A stretch of DNA of 64,000 nucleotides from Oceanobacillus kimchii X50 (GCF_000340475.1 NZ_CM001792.1:2856921-2920920), one strand, 5' to 3'; shown: positions 43,928 to 54,199, counted from the stretch's first letter. Numbers and translations are program-made. The notes: generated by a model from the sequence alone, not told the origin.

Positions 43928-45406
43928 TTAAACTAGCTTATGAACCGAATTAGAATCTTCCGCTTCATTGTCTTCGATTGTCCAGTCCCTGCCAACAGTA
44001 ATCCCTAAGTAATCTGCATCACTCGGATTAATTATTTCTGCTTGCGGGTATTTATTAAAATACCAATATTTCGCCAACACATAGTAAGCACCAGCCGCTA
44101 CAACAAATCCAATAATAAATGAATAGGTCATAAACAATGTAGCAATAACCCCACCAATGCCCCAGGAGATAAACCCAACGACGTTAATACCTTTGGAATA
44201 CTGATATTGACCATTATTTTTGTAAAGATCTGGGACATTCACTCGGCGTTTTCGTAGCAAATAATAATCAGCAAAGAGAATACCGCTCACAGACGATAAG
44301 ACCGCCCCGATGATTAACAGCACTTGAGTTAGAACTTCATATACACTCCACGGCTGTATAACACTACCAATTATCCCAACGACAAATACAGAAATAACAT
44401 TAGAAACTCTTGGACCAAAGACGTTCGAAAACACCGCAGCTGCAGGCAGTATATTCGCAGCTGTATTGGTAGACCATTGAGTTAAAACAATCATAAGTAA
44501 AAGCATTGCAAGCATCCATCCTGAAGCGGTCTCTTGTAATGCTGTTACGGGATTCGATGTTCCAGAAACAATAAATGCTGCAGCTCCGATCATAATCATA
44601 AATGCCTCTGTTAGAGGAAGGGCAATTAGACTTCCAACGACAGTTGTTTTATTTCGCTTGAACCAATTCCGTTCATATTTAGGAGCTTTAAAGTACCTTG
44701 AGATTGTCGGAATGTCACATCCAAGTGTTGCCCAATATCCCATATTCGCAAATATGACAACCATAAATGCAGTTACAGCAGCCCCTCCAGTTACTGGGCT
44801 AGACACCCATGCCCATACATTTTCTCCCTGTGCATTAATTTCTCCGGTTAAGTTTTGGTAGATAATCAGAGAGAAAATAACGATAAGTGGTGCTGATATG
44901 TCAGCAAAACGCTCTATCCATTTAATCCCCGAAGCGGTATTGATTAATTGAAAAAGTGCAAAAATAATGTAACATAAAAGCCAATTATCGAATCCTGCTA
45001 CCATTGTATTCATGATGGCATTGATTGCAGTAGCACCAAAATAAGTGTTTATCCCGAACCAAAAAGAAGCAGTAATCGCCCGTGTTAACGAGGGAATATG
45101 CGTACCGATGATCCCAAATGGTGCTCTCATATAAACCGGAAAAGCCAATCCGTGTTCTACGCCAATATCACCAATAAGAGATATAAAGCCCCCAATTGCT
45201 ATACATCCAACTAATGTGGCAAGTACCACCCAGGTAAGTGGAATTTCTTGTATTCCCGCAGCTCCTATATCAAATGTAGCCAAAAGAATGGCCATCCCTA
45301 CCCACATTGCAAAGAACCCAATTACACCAATGGATTTCTTCTCATGATGAATCGGAAGTAAATCTGGCGACTTTAAATATGAATGCTTTTTTGTTTTTTT
45401 CTGCAT
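43928..45406 (-). CDS. NCS1 family nucleobase/allantoin permease
   Basis: A 492-residue membrane carrier of the NCS1 (cytosine-purine-allantoin-hydantoin) family, with 12 helices (MWVGMAILLATFDIGAAGIQ, GLAFPVYMRAPFGIIGTHIP, ANMGYWATLGCDIPTISRY, FADYYLLRKRRVNVPDLY). I chose ATG 45406 after AGGAGG, not the GTG at 45415. In a reductive pyrimidine operon the likely substrates are uracil, thymine or a dihydropyrimidine. A hairpin separates it from dihydropyrimidinase. Confidence 0.92.
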   Translation of the reverse strand: MQKKTKKHSYLKSPDLLPIHHEKKSIGVIGFFAMWVGMAILLATFDIGAAGIQEIPLTWVVLATLVGCIAIGGFISLIGDIGVEHGLAFPVYMRAPFGIIGTHIPSLTRAITASFWFGINTYFGATAINAIMNTMVAGFDNWLLCYIIFALFQLINTASGIKWIERFADISAPLIVIFSLIIYQNLTGEINAQGENVWAWVSSPVTGGAAVTAFMVVIFANMGYWATLGCDIPTISRYFKAPKYERNWFKRNKTTVVGSLIALPLTEAFMIMIGAAAFIVSGTSNPVTALQETASGWMLAMLLLMIVLTQWSTNTAANILPAAAVFSNVFGPRVSNVISVFVVGIIGSVIQPWSVYEVLTQVLLIIGAVLSSVSGILFADYYLLRKRRVNVPDLYKNNGQYQYSKGINVVGFISWGIGGVIATLFMTYSFIIGFVVAAGAYYVLAKYWYFNKYPQAEIINPSDADYLGITVGRDWTIEDNEAEDSNSVHKLV

Positions 45407-45474
45407 TAAGAGCACCTCCTCCCATACTTTACTTATTTAAATCATTCTGTTTAATTTTTATTGCAGACCAGTTC

Positions 45475-45513
45475 AAAAAGAATGCTGCTTCATTGATGAA
45501 TCAATCAAGCAGC
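45475..45513 (-). terminator. Intrinsic terminator or partial attenuator between dihydropyrimidinase and permease genes
   Basis: GCTGCTT-g-ATTGAT-tc-ATCAAT-g-AAGCAGC (minus strand) is a nearly perfect stem followed by ATTCTTTTT. Confidence 0.65.
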
Positions 45514-45536
45514 TATAAATTCAATGGTAGTAATTT

Positions 45537-46949
45537 TTATTTTGTTACTACACTCTCTTTTTGTATTGCTTTATTAAATGTGGAGCGTTTCAAGAAATTA
45601 CCCATACCTGGCTTTCCTACAAATTGTTTATCTTTAATGACATATTCACCACGAGATAATACAGAGACCGGCTCTCCAGTCACCTTCATTCCCTCTAGCG
45701 CATTGTAGTCAACTGCCATATGATGTGTCTCTGCTGAAATATAGCGTTCCGCATCTGGATCAAAAAGAACTATATCAGCATCGCTTCCGGGCGCAATTGT
45801 TCCTTTTTGCGGAAATAGACCAAATAACTTAGCAGCCTGTGTAGAGATCATATCCACAAATTGATTTAACGATATACGTCCTTTTTTGACTCCTTCTGAA
45901 AAGAGAACACTAAATCGGTCCTCTACAAATGGTCCACCATTTGGTATTTTTGTAAAATCATCTTTCCCTAAATCTTTCTGTCCAATAAAGTCAAAAGAAC
46001 AGTGATCAGACCCAATCGTTTGTAATTGTCCGCTCTTCAATGCATTCCACAGTACATCCTGATTGGACTTGTCACGTAACGGAGGAGACCAAACGTATTT
46101 TGCACCTTCAAAGTTTTCTTTTTCCATATAAGATTGGTCTAGCACAAGATATTGTGGACAGGTCTCCCCAAATACACGGAATCCTTTACTGCGAGCATCA
46201 GCAATTTGATCCACTGCTTCTTTACAAGTTACATGCACGACATATAATTGCGCATCAGCAAGCGCTGTTAGTTTCGCTGCACGCCCTGTTGCTTCTCCCT
46301 CTAATTCAGGTGGCCGAGTTAACGCATGATAAATCGGATCGGTATTTCCTTGTTTAAGAGCTTCTTTTGTCAAATGCTCAATGACATCTCCATTCTCCGC
46401 ATGCACCATAACCAGCCCTCCGTTATCTCTAGCAGTTGCTAACGTTTGGAATAGGGTCTCATCATCAGCTTGGAAGACATTTTTATACGCCATAAATACT
46501 TTAAATGATGTAACACCCTCTTCTTCTATAACACTCGGTATCTCTTTGAGAACATTTTCACTAGCTTCTACGATTTGCAAGTGAAAACCATAATCAATCA
46601 CACTACGTTCATTCGATTTTTCATGCCACTTATCTAGTGCACTCTTCAATGTATTTCCTTTTTCTGTTAAACAAAAATCAATAATAGTTGTTGTTCCGCC
46701 ATGAGCAGCTGCAATAGTTCCCGTTTCAAAATTATCCTTTGTTGTCGTTCCTCCGAATGGCATATCCATATGTGTATGTGGATCAATTCCACCTGGGAAG
46801 ACATATTGTCCAGTCGCATCAATCACTTCTGCATAAACATCACTTAAATCATTTCCAATTGCTTTTATCTTCCCATCTTCAATTAAAATATCCGCCTGAT
46901 ACGTATCTGCCGCTGTCACAATCGTTCCGTTCTTAATAATTTTCTTCAT
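45537..46949 (-). CDS. hydA: Dihydropyrimidinase / D-hydantoinase
   Basis: A 470-residue binuclear zinc amidohydrolase. Metal ligands are HTH in GGIDPHTHMDMPFGG, the carboxylated Lys in SFKVFMAYK, His in VMVHAENGD and VVHVTCKE, and Asp in GSDHCSFDF. It opens dihydrouracil to N-carbamoyl-beta-alanine. It follows preA by 28 nt. Confidence 0.94.
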   Translation of the reverse strand: MKKIIKNGTIVTAADTYQADILIEDGKIKAIGNDLSDVYAEVIDATGQYVFPGGIDPHTHMDMPFGGTTTKDNFETGTIAAAHGGTTTIIDFCLTEKGNTLKSALDKWHEKSNERSVIDYGFHLQIVEASENVLKEIPSVIEEEGVTSFKVFMAYKNVFQADDETLFQTLATARDNGGLVMVHAENGDVIEHLTKEALKQGNTDPIYHALTRPPELEGEATGRAAKLTALADAQLYVVHVTCKEAVDQIADARSKGFRVFGETCPQYLVLDQSYMEKENFEGAKYVWSPPLRDKSNQDVLWNALKSGQLQTIGSDHCSFDFIGQKDLGKDDFTKIPNGGPFVEDRFSVLFSEGVKKGRISLNQFVDMISTQAAKLFGLFPQKGTIAPGSDADIVLFDPDAERYISAETHHMAVDYNALEGMKVTGEPVSVLSRGEYVIKDKQFVGKPGMGNFLKRSTFNKAIQKESVVTK

Positions 46950-46977
46950 TGCTAATTCCTCCTTTTTTTAAAAATTT

Positions 46978-48249
46978 TCAGGAATTTCTTTGAAGCATAC
47001 TTATTGCTGATTCTCGATCGTTCCATGACATCGGTGGTTCAGTTGAAGTAAGATTAACCATATCGATAGCTCCTTCTACCGGACAAACGATAGAACAGAG
47101 ATTACAGCCGACACAGTCATCCTCGCGAACTTGTAGATAGTCATTCCCATCTCCATCCTTTAGCATATCGATACATTGATGCGATGTATCTTCACATGCA
47201 ATATGACACTTATTACAATTAATACAAATATCATTATTAATACGTGCAACAACCTTCGTATTTAAATCCAAATTGCTCCAATCGGTATATTTATTCACGG
47301 AAGCACCAACAATCTCACTCAGACTCTCAATTCCTTTCTCATCTAAATAATTCGATAGCCCTTCCGTTAAATCATCTATAATACGAAATCCATGATGCAT
47401 GGCAGCTGTACAGATTTGTACACCTCCTGCGCCCATCAACATAAACTCCACGGTATCCTGCCAAGTTGAAACCCCGCCTATTCCAGATATCGGAATATTA
47501 ATCTCTGGATTCCGTGCACTTTCTCCAATCATATTTAAAGCAATTGGTTTTACAGCTGGTCCACAGTATCCACCATGAGCTCCTTTTCCATTTACATTCG
47601 GTATCGTATCCCATGTATCCAGGTCGACACCTATTAAACTATTAATCGTATTAATCATACTTATCGCATCGGCTCCACCACGAACGGCAGCTTTGGCTGT
47701 CTCTCTGATATCCGTAATATTCGGAGTTAATTTCGTAATGACAGGAACAGTAGCTGCTTCTTTGACAAATCGAGTCGTCATCTCCACTAAATCTGGATGC
47801 TGACCAATTGCAGAACCCATCCCACGTTCCGACATACCATGCGGACAACCGAGATTCAATTCAATTCCATCAACGCCAACTTCCTCTACCTTCTTGACAA
47901 TTTCGTACCATTTCTCTCGTTTTGGTTCTACCATTAAAGAAGCAATAATTACTCGGTCGGGATACATTTGCTTCGTTTCATAAATCTCTTTTAAATTAAC
48001 TGCCAACGGTCGATCTGAGATAAGTTCGATATTATTGAACCCTGCAACCCTTTGTCCATTAAAGTGTGTAGCTCCAAAACGTGAAGTAACATTTAAAATA
48101 GGTTCTCCTAGTGTTTTCCATACAGCCCCACCCCAACCTGCTTCAAACGCACGTTGCACTTGATATCCTGTGTTCGTAGGCGGCGCAGAAGCAAGCCAGT
48201 ATGGATTCAGCGATTGAATGCCAGCAAAATTGATACTTATATCAGCCAT
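46978..48249 (-). CDS. preA: Dihydropyrimidine dehydrogenase, catalytic subunit PreA
   Basis: A 423-residue FMN TIM-barrel of the dihydroorotate dehydrogenase class with a C-terminal pair of [4Fe-4S] clusters (CINCNKCHIAC and CVGCNLCSIVC). It reduces uracil and thymine to dihydro forms. The substrate loop reads LNLGCPHGMSERGMGSAIGQ; the Cys used as general acid in mammalian DPD (GLACGQ, from memory) is Ile here, which I believe is usual in bacterial PreA/PydA. It follows preT by 17 nt. Confidence 0.94.
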   Translation of the reverse strand: MADISINFAGIQSLNPYWLASAPPTNTGYQVQRAFEAGWGGAVWKTLGEPILNVTSRFGATHFNGQRVAGFNNIELISDRPLAVNLKEIYETKQMYPDRVIIASLMVEPKREKWYEIVKKVEEVGVDGIELNLGCPHGMSERGMGSAIGQHPDLVEMTTRFVKEAATVPVITKLTPNITDIRETAKAAVRGGADAISMINTINSLIGVDLDTWDTIPNVNGKGAHGGYCGPAVKPIALNMIGESARNPEINIPISGIGGVSTWQDTVEFMLMGAGGVQICTAAMHHGFRIIDDLTEGLSNYLDEKGIESLSEIVGASVNKYTDWSNLDLNTKVVARINNDICINCNKCHIACEDTSHQCIDMLKDGDGNDYLQVREDDCVGCNLCSIVCPVEGAIDMVNLTSTEPPMSWNDRESAISMLQRNS

Positions 48250-48266
48250 GATTCATCCTCCTTCTG

Positions 48267-49637
48267 TTATGCACTCTCGATTTTTTCTTGAAAACGTTGA
48301 TGAATAGCTAGCGCAGTTTCTTTCCCTTGTTGAGCAGCAGATACAACCATTGCTTCGCCTACACCTTTACCAAAGATGACATCTCCTACTGCATACACCT
48401 TTGGATTGCTCGTAATAAATGTCTCTGAATCTGCCTTCACCACTCCGCCTTCATGTTCTAAACCGAAACTCTCAATCATCTGAACATGTCTGTTTTGTCC
48501 AATTCCTTTTACAATAAGGTCGACATCCATTAGAAATTCTGATCCAGGAATCTCAACAGGCCTTGCTCGTCCATCTTCACCGGCATCTTGTAACTCCATT
48601 CGAATGCATTCTAGTTGCCTAACGTGACCATCACTATCTCCAATCAACCGTTTTGGAGTCGTCAACCACCGAAATTCCACACCTTCCTGTTTTGCAAAAT
48701 CATATTCAAAATCATACGCAGTCATTTCCGCTTCTGTACGACGATATAAAATCTTCACATTATCTGCTCCAAGTCGTATGGATGTCGTTGCCCCATCAAT
48801 CGCGGTATTTCCAGCTCCAATCACTGCAACTCGTTGATTAACAAATTCTTCTTCATATATTCCATGTTTTGTTCGTTCCACTAGATCAATGGCATCATAA
48901 ATACCATCAAGTTCTTCACCTTCAACCTCCAGCTTCGGCACTTCTGCCATACCAATAGCAAGTACAATGGAATCATAATTTTCAATTAAATCCTCAGCAA
49001 GGATATCTTTACCGATTTCTATATTCGTCCGAATCTGTACACCTAAGTTTTTCACTTGTTCCACTTCCCATAGAGAAATCTCTTTTGGCAAACGGAACGG
49101 AACAATCCCAAATGTATCCAATCCTCCAGCTTCACTTCGCTTTTCGAAGATAGTGACTTCATAACCTAAACGAGCTAAATCTCGCGCTGCGGAAAGTCCA
49201 GCTGGCCCACTTCCTACAATAGCAATACGCTTCCCATTCTTTTTACCTGATTTGAATAACTCTGCCTCGTTTTTAATTGCCCAGTCCGTAGCAAAACGTT
49301 GCAAATCACCAATTGGAATTGGGTTTGTTGAATGATTTAATACACAAGCTCCTTCACAGAGTTCCTCTGTAGGACAAACACGTGCACAACTAGCACCTAC
49401 TGGATTCGATTCCATAATCGTGGTAGCTGATCCCTTCATATTTCCTGAGGCAATCTTCTTAATAAACGTCGGAATATCAATGTCTGTTGGACAAGCAGTA
49501 ATACAAGGTGCGTCATAACAATAAAGACATCGATTCGCTTCATCTAAAGCTTCTTGCTGATTAAAACTCGGTTTTGCTTCCATAAAGTTTTCTTGTGTAG
49601 AATTAACATTATTAAGATGCTTTAATAAATTACTCAA
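48267..49637 (-). CDS. preT: Dihydropyrimidine dehydrogenase, NAD(P)H-linked subunit PreT
   Basis: A 456-residue flavoprotein with an N-terminal double-cluster domain (CLYCYDAPCITACPTDIDIPTF, CARVCPTEELCEGAC), an FAD Rossmann fold (IVGSGPAGLSAARD) and an NAD(P)H fold (VAVIGAGNTAIDGA). It passes electrons from NAD(P)H to PreA. I chose the TTG at 49637 (GGAGG 7 nt upstream). The ATG at 49733 would add 32 residues of unlikely, Cys/Phe-rich sequence. First gene of the operon. Confidence 0.93.
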   Translation of the reverse strand: MSNLLKHLNNVNSTQENFMEAKPSFNQQEALDEANRCLYCYDAPCITACPTDIDIPTFIKKIASGNMKGSATTIMESNPVGASCARVCPTEELCEGACVLNHSTNPIPIGDLQRFATDWAIKNEAELFKSGKKNGKRIAIVGSGPAGLSAARDLARLGYEVTIFEKRSEAGGLDTFGIVPFRLPKEISLWEVEQVKNLGVQIRTNIEIGKDILAEDLIENYDSIVLAIGMAEVPKLEVEGEELDGIYDAIDLVERTKHGIYEEEFVNQRVAVIGAGNTAIDGATTSIRLGADNVKILYRRTEAEMTAYDFEYDFAKQEGVEFRWLTTPKRLIGDSDGHVRQLECIRMELQDAGEDGRARPVEIPGSEFLMDVDLIVKGIGQNRHVQMIESFGLEHEGGVVKADSETFITSNPKVYAVGDVIFGKGVGEAMVVSAAQQGKETALAIHQRFQEKIESA

Positions 49638-49968
49638 TGATAAACCTCCTTCATTAAGGTAAACACAGTAATGTGAGAAAAAGTGACATTTGCATTCAAC
49701 ATAGAATACAACTACCAAAAGTCTTTTATTCATTATTAAGGAAGTGAAATACTAGAAATGATATTGACTGAGTGCAACGAAGAGGAACTAATGAGTTATA
49801 TAGTTTAGAAAATTCTAACTATAGTATTCTATTATAAAATGGATGCCATTGACTAACATTGGACAAAAAGTTAAACCTTTACCTCATTTATTATCCATAA
49901 TGTAAACATAATATGTTAGTTTTTCTGACATAAAATGCGCAATTTGAGGTGTAAACCGAATAAGATAA

Positions 49969-50012
49969 AAAAGAAGCGTTCTACCCAGCCATTTGGATTG
50001 AACGCTTCTTTC
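49969..50012. terminator. Intrinsic terminator in the preT upstream region
   Basis: AAAGAAGCGTTC pairs with GAACGCTTCTTT around a 19-nt loop. No gene ends next to it on either strand. Confidence 0.7.
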
Positions 50013-50085
50013 ATTTATAGTTGATACCACTACTTCAATTAAAACTTAAGAACTTTAAAAATATACAAACTGTCTCCTTTTATCC

Positions 50086-50119
50086 AAAAAAATGGCCGGT
50101 ATGCACCCGACCGTTTTTT
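50086..50119. terminator. Bidirectional intrinsic terminator
   Basis: AAAAAAATGG-c-CGGT, loop ATGC and ACC-cGaCCGTTTTTT form an imperfect stem with A- and T-runs. It could end transcripts of the MFS transporter gene on the minus strand. Confidence 0.65.
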
Positions 50120-50157
50120 ATAATCTGATTCTATTTCATAAATGCTAGGTTTAATTT

Positions 50158-50204
50158 AAAATGCGAACATTTTGTAATATTTATATATTAATGTTCGGAT
50201 TATA
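50158..50204. promoter_or_regulatory. Orphan PUR-box pair
   Basis: AAATGCGAACATTTT (50158-50172) and, reversed, TATAATCCGAACATTA (50189-50204) form a third inverted PUR-box pair. No purine gene adjoins it: preT starts 520 nt away on one side and two terminators lie between. Confidence 0.6.
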
Positions 50205-50214
50205 ACAATATGCT

Positions 50215-50365
50215 GGCTTTGATTGAGATGAAAGACGGAGACTCCTGCAGGAACAGCACGAGCTAAAGGACCACTTGAAAAGTGTTCTTCTTTTCAAGTT
50301 AGCTGAAGCCGTGCCTGCGAAAAAGCGTCCGTCAATGGAAATCAAACAGCGCAACATTCGGATTT
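50215..50365. repeat. Long-hairpin dispersed repeat
   Basis: GGAGACTCCTGCAGGA, then GCACG-AGCTAA ... CACTTGAAAAG / CTTTTCAAG ... TTAGCT-gaagc-CGTGC, so the central part folds into a long hairpin. The tail AAAGCGTCCGTCAATGGAAA is followed by CAACATTCGGATTTTT. The tail recurs, decayed, near 57285-57325. No coding sense. The remaining gap 49638-50157 and 50366-50422 holds no gene. Confidence 0.6.
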
Positions 50366-50422
50366 TTCACCAAATATATTAATTATGAAATTGATTCACC
50401 TCTATAAAAAATTCAACATTAA

Positions 50423-51814
50423 TTAAACTGTTTTCTTTTGAAGGTGTTTACTTTCCCCTATCTCTTCAATTTCCTCCAGTGAACGACCACGAGTTTCAGG
50501 GACACATAATCGAACAAATAGTACACCTAACAGACAAATCGCACCAAAGATTGCGAATACTGCTTCTTGTGCCATTGAAGCAACCATAATTGGGAATAAT
50601 AATCCAACCAGGAAAGAGCCAATCCAATTAAACGATGAAGCTAACCCTGACGAACGTCCACGAATAATTAGTGGGAAGATCTCTCCTACTATCACCCATG
50701 TTAAAGGAGCCCATGTGAATGAATAAAAAGCAACATAAATACTTAAAAATACAACTATCATCATTGGACTTGCATTTGGAATTACAAGATTTAATATCGC
50801 TGGTAAAATAAACGATAATCCCATAACAGTTCCACCAAGTGTTAATAACGTACGTCGATTAAACTTGTCAGCAATCAGTAAAAATAGTAGTGAACCTAGA
50901 ACTAGAATTACCCCTTGAATAATCGGCCACATGAGAGCTGAACTTGCTTCATTTCCCGTTGCATTCTCTACAATGAGTGGGATGTAATAGAAAATAGCAT
51001 TTGCACCTTGGAATTGTTGAAAAGCAGCAACACCTAAACCAGCAATTACTAGATAACGATATTTACCACTTAACAGTGTACCCCAAGATGTTTTTTGACT
51101 TGCTTTTTCTTCCCATTTAGAAGATTCTTGGATTTTAGAAATTTCGCTTTCAATTTTTTCTTTAGGACGAATATAACTTAATACTTTACGCGCTTCATTA
51201 ATTTTATTATTTTTGATTAGAAAACGAGGTGATTCTGGTAATCTTAATACCCCGAAAAATAGAATCAACGCTGGTACCGCTGCCAAACTAAGCATTAATC
51301 GCCAAGCCATTGTTTCCGGCAAATCTTTTAATACAAACGCAACAATATACGACAGCAACATTCCTGAAACAATCATCGTTTGATTAATTCCTGATAGACG
51401 TCCACGTAGACGCGCAGGCGCCATCTCAGACATATATGCTGGTACTAAAGCTGAAGCAGCTCCAACAGCAAGTCCTAATATAATGCGTGAAACAATCATG
51501 AATAAAATACCATTATGAGGGGATATCCCTGCCATTATCGAACCTAACGCAAATATAATAGAAGCTATTAAAATCATTTTACGTCTTCCTATACGGTCAG
51601 ATATTTGACCAGACAGTGCACCCCCAAATATAGCACCTAGCATTAACGAAGACGTAATCCACCCTATTGCAGTAGGATCGTTTTGAAGATTCCAATCGCT
51701 TTGTAGAAAAGGTAAAGCCCCTGTCATAACACCAATATCATAACCAAAGAGAATACCACCAAAAGCCCCAAAAAAATAAATGAACTTACTTGATATTTTC
51801 TTTTCTTGAATCAT
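50423..51814 (-). CDS. MFS sugar:proton symporter (AraE/XylE type)
   Basis: A 463-residue sugar porter with 12 helices. Family marks are the DRIGRRKMI loop, RGRLSGINQ, PESPRFLIKNN, the mid-loop, and PETRGRSLEEIEE at the end. I chose ATG 51814 (AGGAG 9 nt upstream). It follows araA on the same strand, so L-arabinose uptake is the best guess. It has cre-like sites but no AraR box that I can see. Confidence 0.9.
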   Translation of the reverse strand: MIQEKKISSKFIYFFGAFGGILFGYDIGVMTGALPFLQSDWNLQNDPTAIGWITSSLMLGAIFGGALSGQISDRIGRRKMILIASIIFALGSIMAGISPHNGILFMIVSRIILGLAVGAASALVPAYMSEMAPARLRGRLSGINQTMIVSGMLLSYIVAFVLKDLPETMAWRLMLSLAAVPALILFFGVLRLPESPRFLIKNNKINEARKVLSYIRPKEKIESEISKIQESSKWEEKASQKTSWGTLLSGKYRYLVIAGLGVAAFQQFQGANAIFYYIPLIVENATGNEASSALMWPIIQGVILVLGSLLFLLIADKFNRRTLLTLGGTVMGLSFILPAILNLVIPNASPMMIVVFLSIYVAFYSFTWAPLTWVIVGEIFPLIIRGRSSGLASSFNWIGSFLVGLLFPIMVASMAQEAVFAIFGAICLLGVLFVRLCVPETRGRSLEEIEEIGESKHLQKKTV

Positions 51815-51856
51815 TAACATTCACTCCTATAATGCTTAAACTCAGAAGTCCCACTA

Positions 51857-51911
51857 ATAAAACGCTAACAAAATTAAAGATAATCTATTTTCGATATATT
51901 AAACGCTTTCA
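51857..51911. promoter_or_regulatory. Two cre-like sites before the sugar transporter gene
   Basis: Reversed TGTTAGCGTTTTAT (51857-51870) and TGAAAGCGTTTAAT (51898-51911) each match the cre core but differ from the consensus at the last two bases. Confidence 0.5.
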
Positions 51912-51983
51912 TATTTTCTATAAATATGGGTTTTCTGTCTACTATCTAAGCTGCATTTATTTTTTTATTTAAATTACTATATT

Positions 51984-52018
51984 CACCCAAGGAAGGGTTA
52001 CTTCCCTGGATGTTTTTT
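51984..52018. terminator. Hairpin after araA
   Basis: CACCCA-AGGAAG, loop and CTTCC-CTGGATG form a stem. The T-run (GTTTTTT) follows on the plus strand, whereas araA is on the minus strand, so termination of araA mRNA may be partial and let some transcripts reach the transporter gene. Confidence 0.5.
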
Positions 52019-52021
52019 ATA

Positions 52022-53446
52022 TTACTTAATAATTATATAATCCAAACCTACAAGTTTAGCGTAAGACACAATTTGATCTGTAGTTAAATTCAATGACACA
52101 ACTGTATGATGACCTCCACCATTTTCTATCCATGCCTTCACCCCATCTTGGAAATTTGGTTTTACTTCCCAAAGTACACGAGCTACTGGCAGGTTTGGAG
52201 CAGAAGTAGTTGGCTCAAACGCTGTAACTTCATTAATAAGAAGTTTAAAATGCGTACCAAAGTCAGCCATTGAGACAACGATACCGTCTCCAGCTTTTCC
52301 ATCAAATACTAGTCTGGCAGGATCTTCGCGATCACCAATATCTAAAGGAAAAACAGTAATCTTCGGTTTACTGGATGCTAAGGTTGGATCTACCTCAAGC
52401 ATATGTGATTGAAGGATAGCCTCTTTACCCTCAGCTAACTCATACGTGTAATCCTCCATAAATCCAGTAGATTGATTATGACTCATTACTTTTAATAAAC
52501 GATCAAGAGCTGCCGTTTTCCAGTCGCCTTCACCAGCAAATCCATAACCTTGTCCCATTAATCGTTGAACTGCAAGCCCAGGAAGTTGCTTCATCCCATA
52601 CAAGTCTTCAAAGTTAGATGTGAAGGCATTGTAACCACCGTCATCAAGAAAACGTTTAATGGCAATTTCGTAACTTGCTTGGACTCTGACACTTGCCTCC
52701 CAAGCTTCTTTACTGTAATTTCCATAATCAAACTCGTAACAATCTTTGTACTCTGCAAATAATGCATCAATTTCTTCTTCTTTTACAGCATTGACATATT
52801 GAACTAAATCACCAATTGCAAAGTAGTCTACTGTCCAACCAAATTGAATTTGTGCTTCAATTTTATCTCCATCCGTAACCGCAACGTTACGCATATTATC
52901 ACCGAATCGAGCAACTTTAATATTGAAACTTTCATTATATGCTGCTGCAACATCCATCCATTCTGCAATTTGGCGTTGCACTTCAGATTTACCCCAATAA
53001 CCGACTACAATTTTATTTTGTTTATTTAATCTTGCATTGATAAATCCATACTCACGATCTCCGTGTGCTGATTGATTTAAATTCATGAAATCCATATCAA
53101 TGGTATCCCATGGTATACTTTCATTAAACTGTGTCGCTAAATGGAGTAAAGGCTTTTGTAATAGTTTTGTTCCACGAATCCACATTTTTGCAGGTGAGAA
53201 TGTGTGCATCCATGTAATGACACCCGCAACCTCATCTCGATAGTTCACTTCTTTCATCACATTGGTAATTTGATCAGCGTTAATAGCTAAATCTTTTAAA
53301 ATAATCGGATATGGCAAAGCACCACTTTTATTTAACGCATCTGTAATTGTTTGTGCTTGCGCTTTCACTTCTAGTAAAGCTTCCTCTCCGTATAATTGTT
53401 GAGAGCCAACTATAAACCAAAATTCTTTATCTTTTATCGTTAACAT
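52022..53446 (-). CDS. araA: L-arabinose isomerase
   Basis: A 474-residue enzyme converting L-arabinose to L-ribulose. It has [19 protein letters not shown] at the start, [40 protein letters not shown] and [11 protein letters not shown] chose ATG 53446 after AGAGG, not the in-frame upstream codon at 53515, which overlaps araD. Third gene of araBDA. Confidence 0.95.
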   Translation of the reverse strand: MLTIKDKEFWFIVGSQQLYGEEALLEVKAQAQTITDALNKSGALPYPIILKDLAINADQITNVMKEVNYRDEVAGVITWMHTFSPAKMWIRGTKLLQKPLLHLATQFNESIPWDTIDMDFMNLNQSAHGDREYGFINARLNKQNKIVVGYWGKSEVQRQIAEWMDVAAAYNESFNIKVARFGDNMRNVAVTDGDKIEAQIQFGWTVDYFAIGDLVQYVNAVKEEEIDALFAEYKDCYEFDYGNYSKEAWEASVRVQASYEIAIKRFLDDGGYNAFTSNFEDLYGMKQLPGLAVQRLMGQGYGFAGEGDWKTAALDRLLKVMSHNQSTGFMEDYTYELAEGKEAILQSHMLEVDPTLASSKPKITVFPLDIGDREDPARLVFDGKAGDGIVVSMADFGTHFKLLINEVTAFEPTTSAPNLPVARVLWEVKPNFQDGVKAWIENGGGHHTVVSLNLTTDQIVSYAKLVGLDYIIIK

Positions 53447-53483
53447 ATTCATCCTCTTTTCATAGTTTAATTGTATCGCTCTA

Positions 53484-54179
53484 TTATTTTTGTCCGTAGT
53501 AAGCATCTCCACCATGCTTACGTAAATAGTGTTTATCTAAAATCCGATTCGGCAATTCCGGTGCAAACCGGTTTAGTTCGCGAGCAAACAAATTCATTTT
53601 TGCCACTTCTTCTAGTACCACGCTATTTACAACTGCTGATTTAACATCTTTACCCCAAGTAAACGGTGCATGACCATGAAGTAAAACACCTGGGATTTCT
53701 AACACATCTAGTCCACGTTCTTCAAAAGTTTCTATAATTACATGTCCTGTTTCAGCCTCATACCCACGGTCAATCTCTTCTTGAGTCAAAAATCGAGCAC
53801 AAGGTACCGCACCATAAAAGGTATCTGCGTGTGTAGTTCCCATCACCGGTACATCAAGACCTGCTTGAGCCCAGATAGTTGCCCAGGTAGAATGCGTGTG
53901 AACAATGCCACCTAGTTCAGGGTAACGTTTGTAAAGGACAGCGTGAGTTGCTGTATCAGATGAAGGATTTAGTTCCCCTTCGACAACATTTCCTTCTAAA
54001 TCAACAACAACCATATCGCTGGCTTTCATTGTTTCGTAATCAACACCACTAGGTTTTATGACAAACAAACCACTTTCACGATCAAAGGCACTAGCGTTTC
54101 CCCATGTATATTTAACAAGGCCCTGTTTAGGCAAATCTAAATTTGCTTGAAAGACTTCTTCTTTTAACTGTTCTAACAT
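53484..54179 (-). CDS. araD: L-ribulose-5-phosphate 4-epimerase
   Basis: A 231-residue class II aldolase-like epimerase making D-xylulose-5-phosphate. Marks: [38 protein letters not shown], the zinc motif [18 protein letters not shown] and a third zinc His near [10 protein letters not shown]. Tightly spaced after araB (20 nt). Confidence 0.95.
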   Translation of the reverse strand: MLEQLKEEVFQANLDLPKQGLVKYTWGNASAFDRESGLFVIKPSGVDYETMKASDMVVVDLEGNVVEGELNPSSDTATHAVLYKRYPELGGIVHTHSTWATIWAQAGLDVPVMGTTHADTFYGAVPCARFLTQEEIDRGYEAETGHVIIETFEERGLDVLEIPGVLLHGHAPFTWGKDVKSAVVNSVVLEEVAKMNLFARELNRFAPELPNRILDKHYLRKHGGDAYYGQK

Positions 54180-54199
54180 GTCGGATCCTCCTATCTCAT

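Noticed and set aside
49638..49733. Longer N-terminus of PreT from ATG 49733
   Set aside because: The extra 32 residues are unlike PreT proteins, while TTG 49637 has GGAGG at the right distance.
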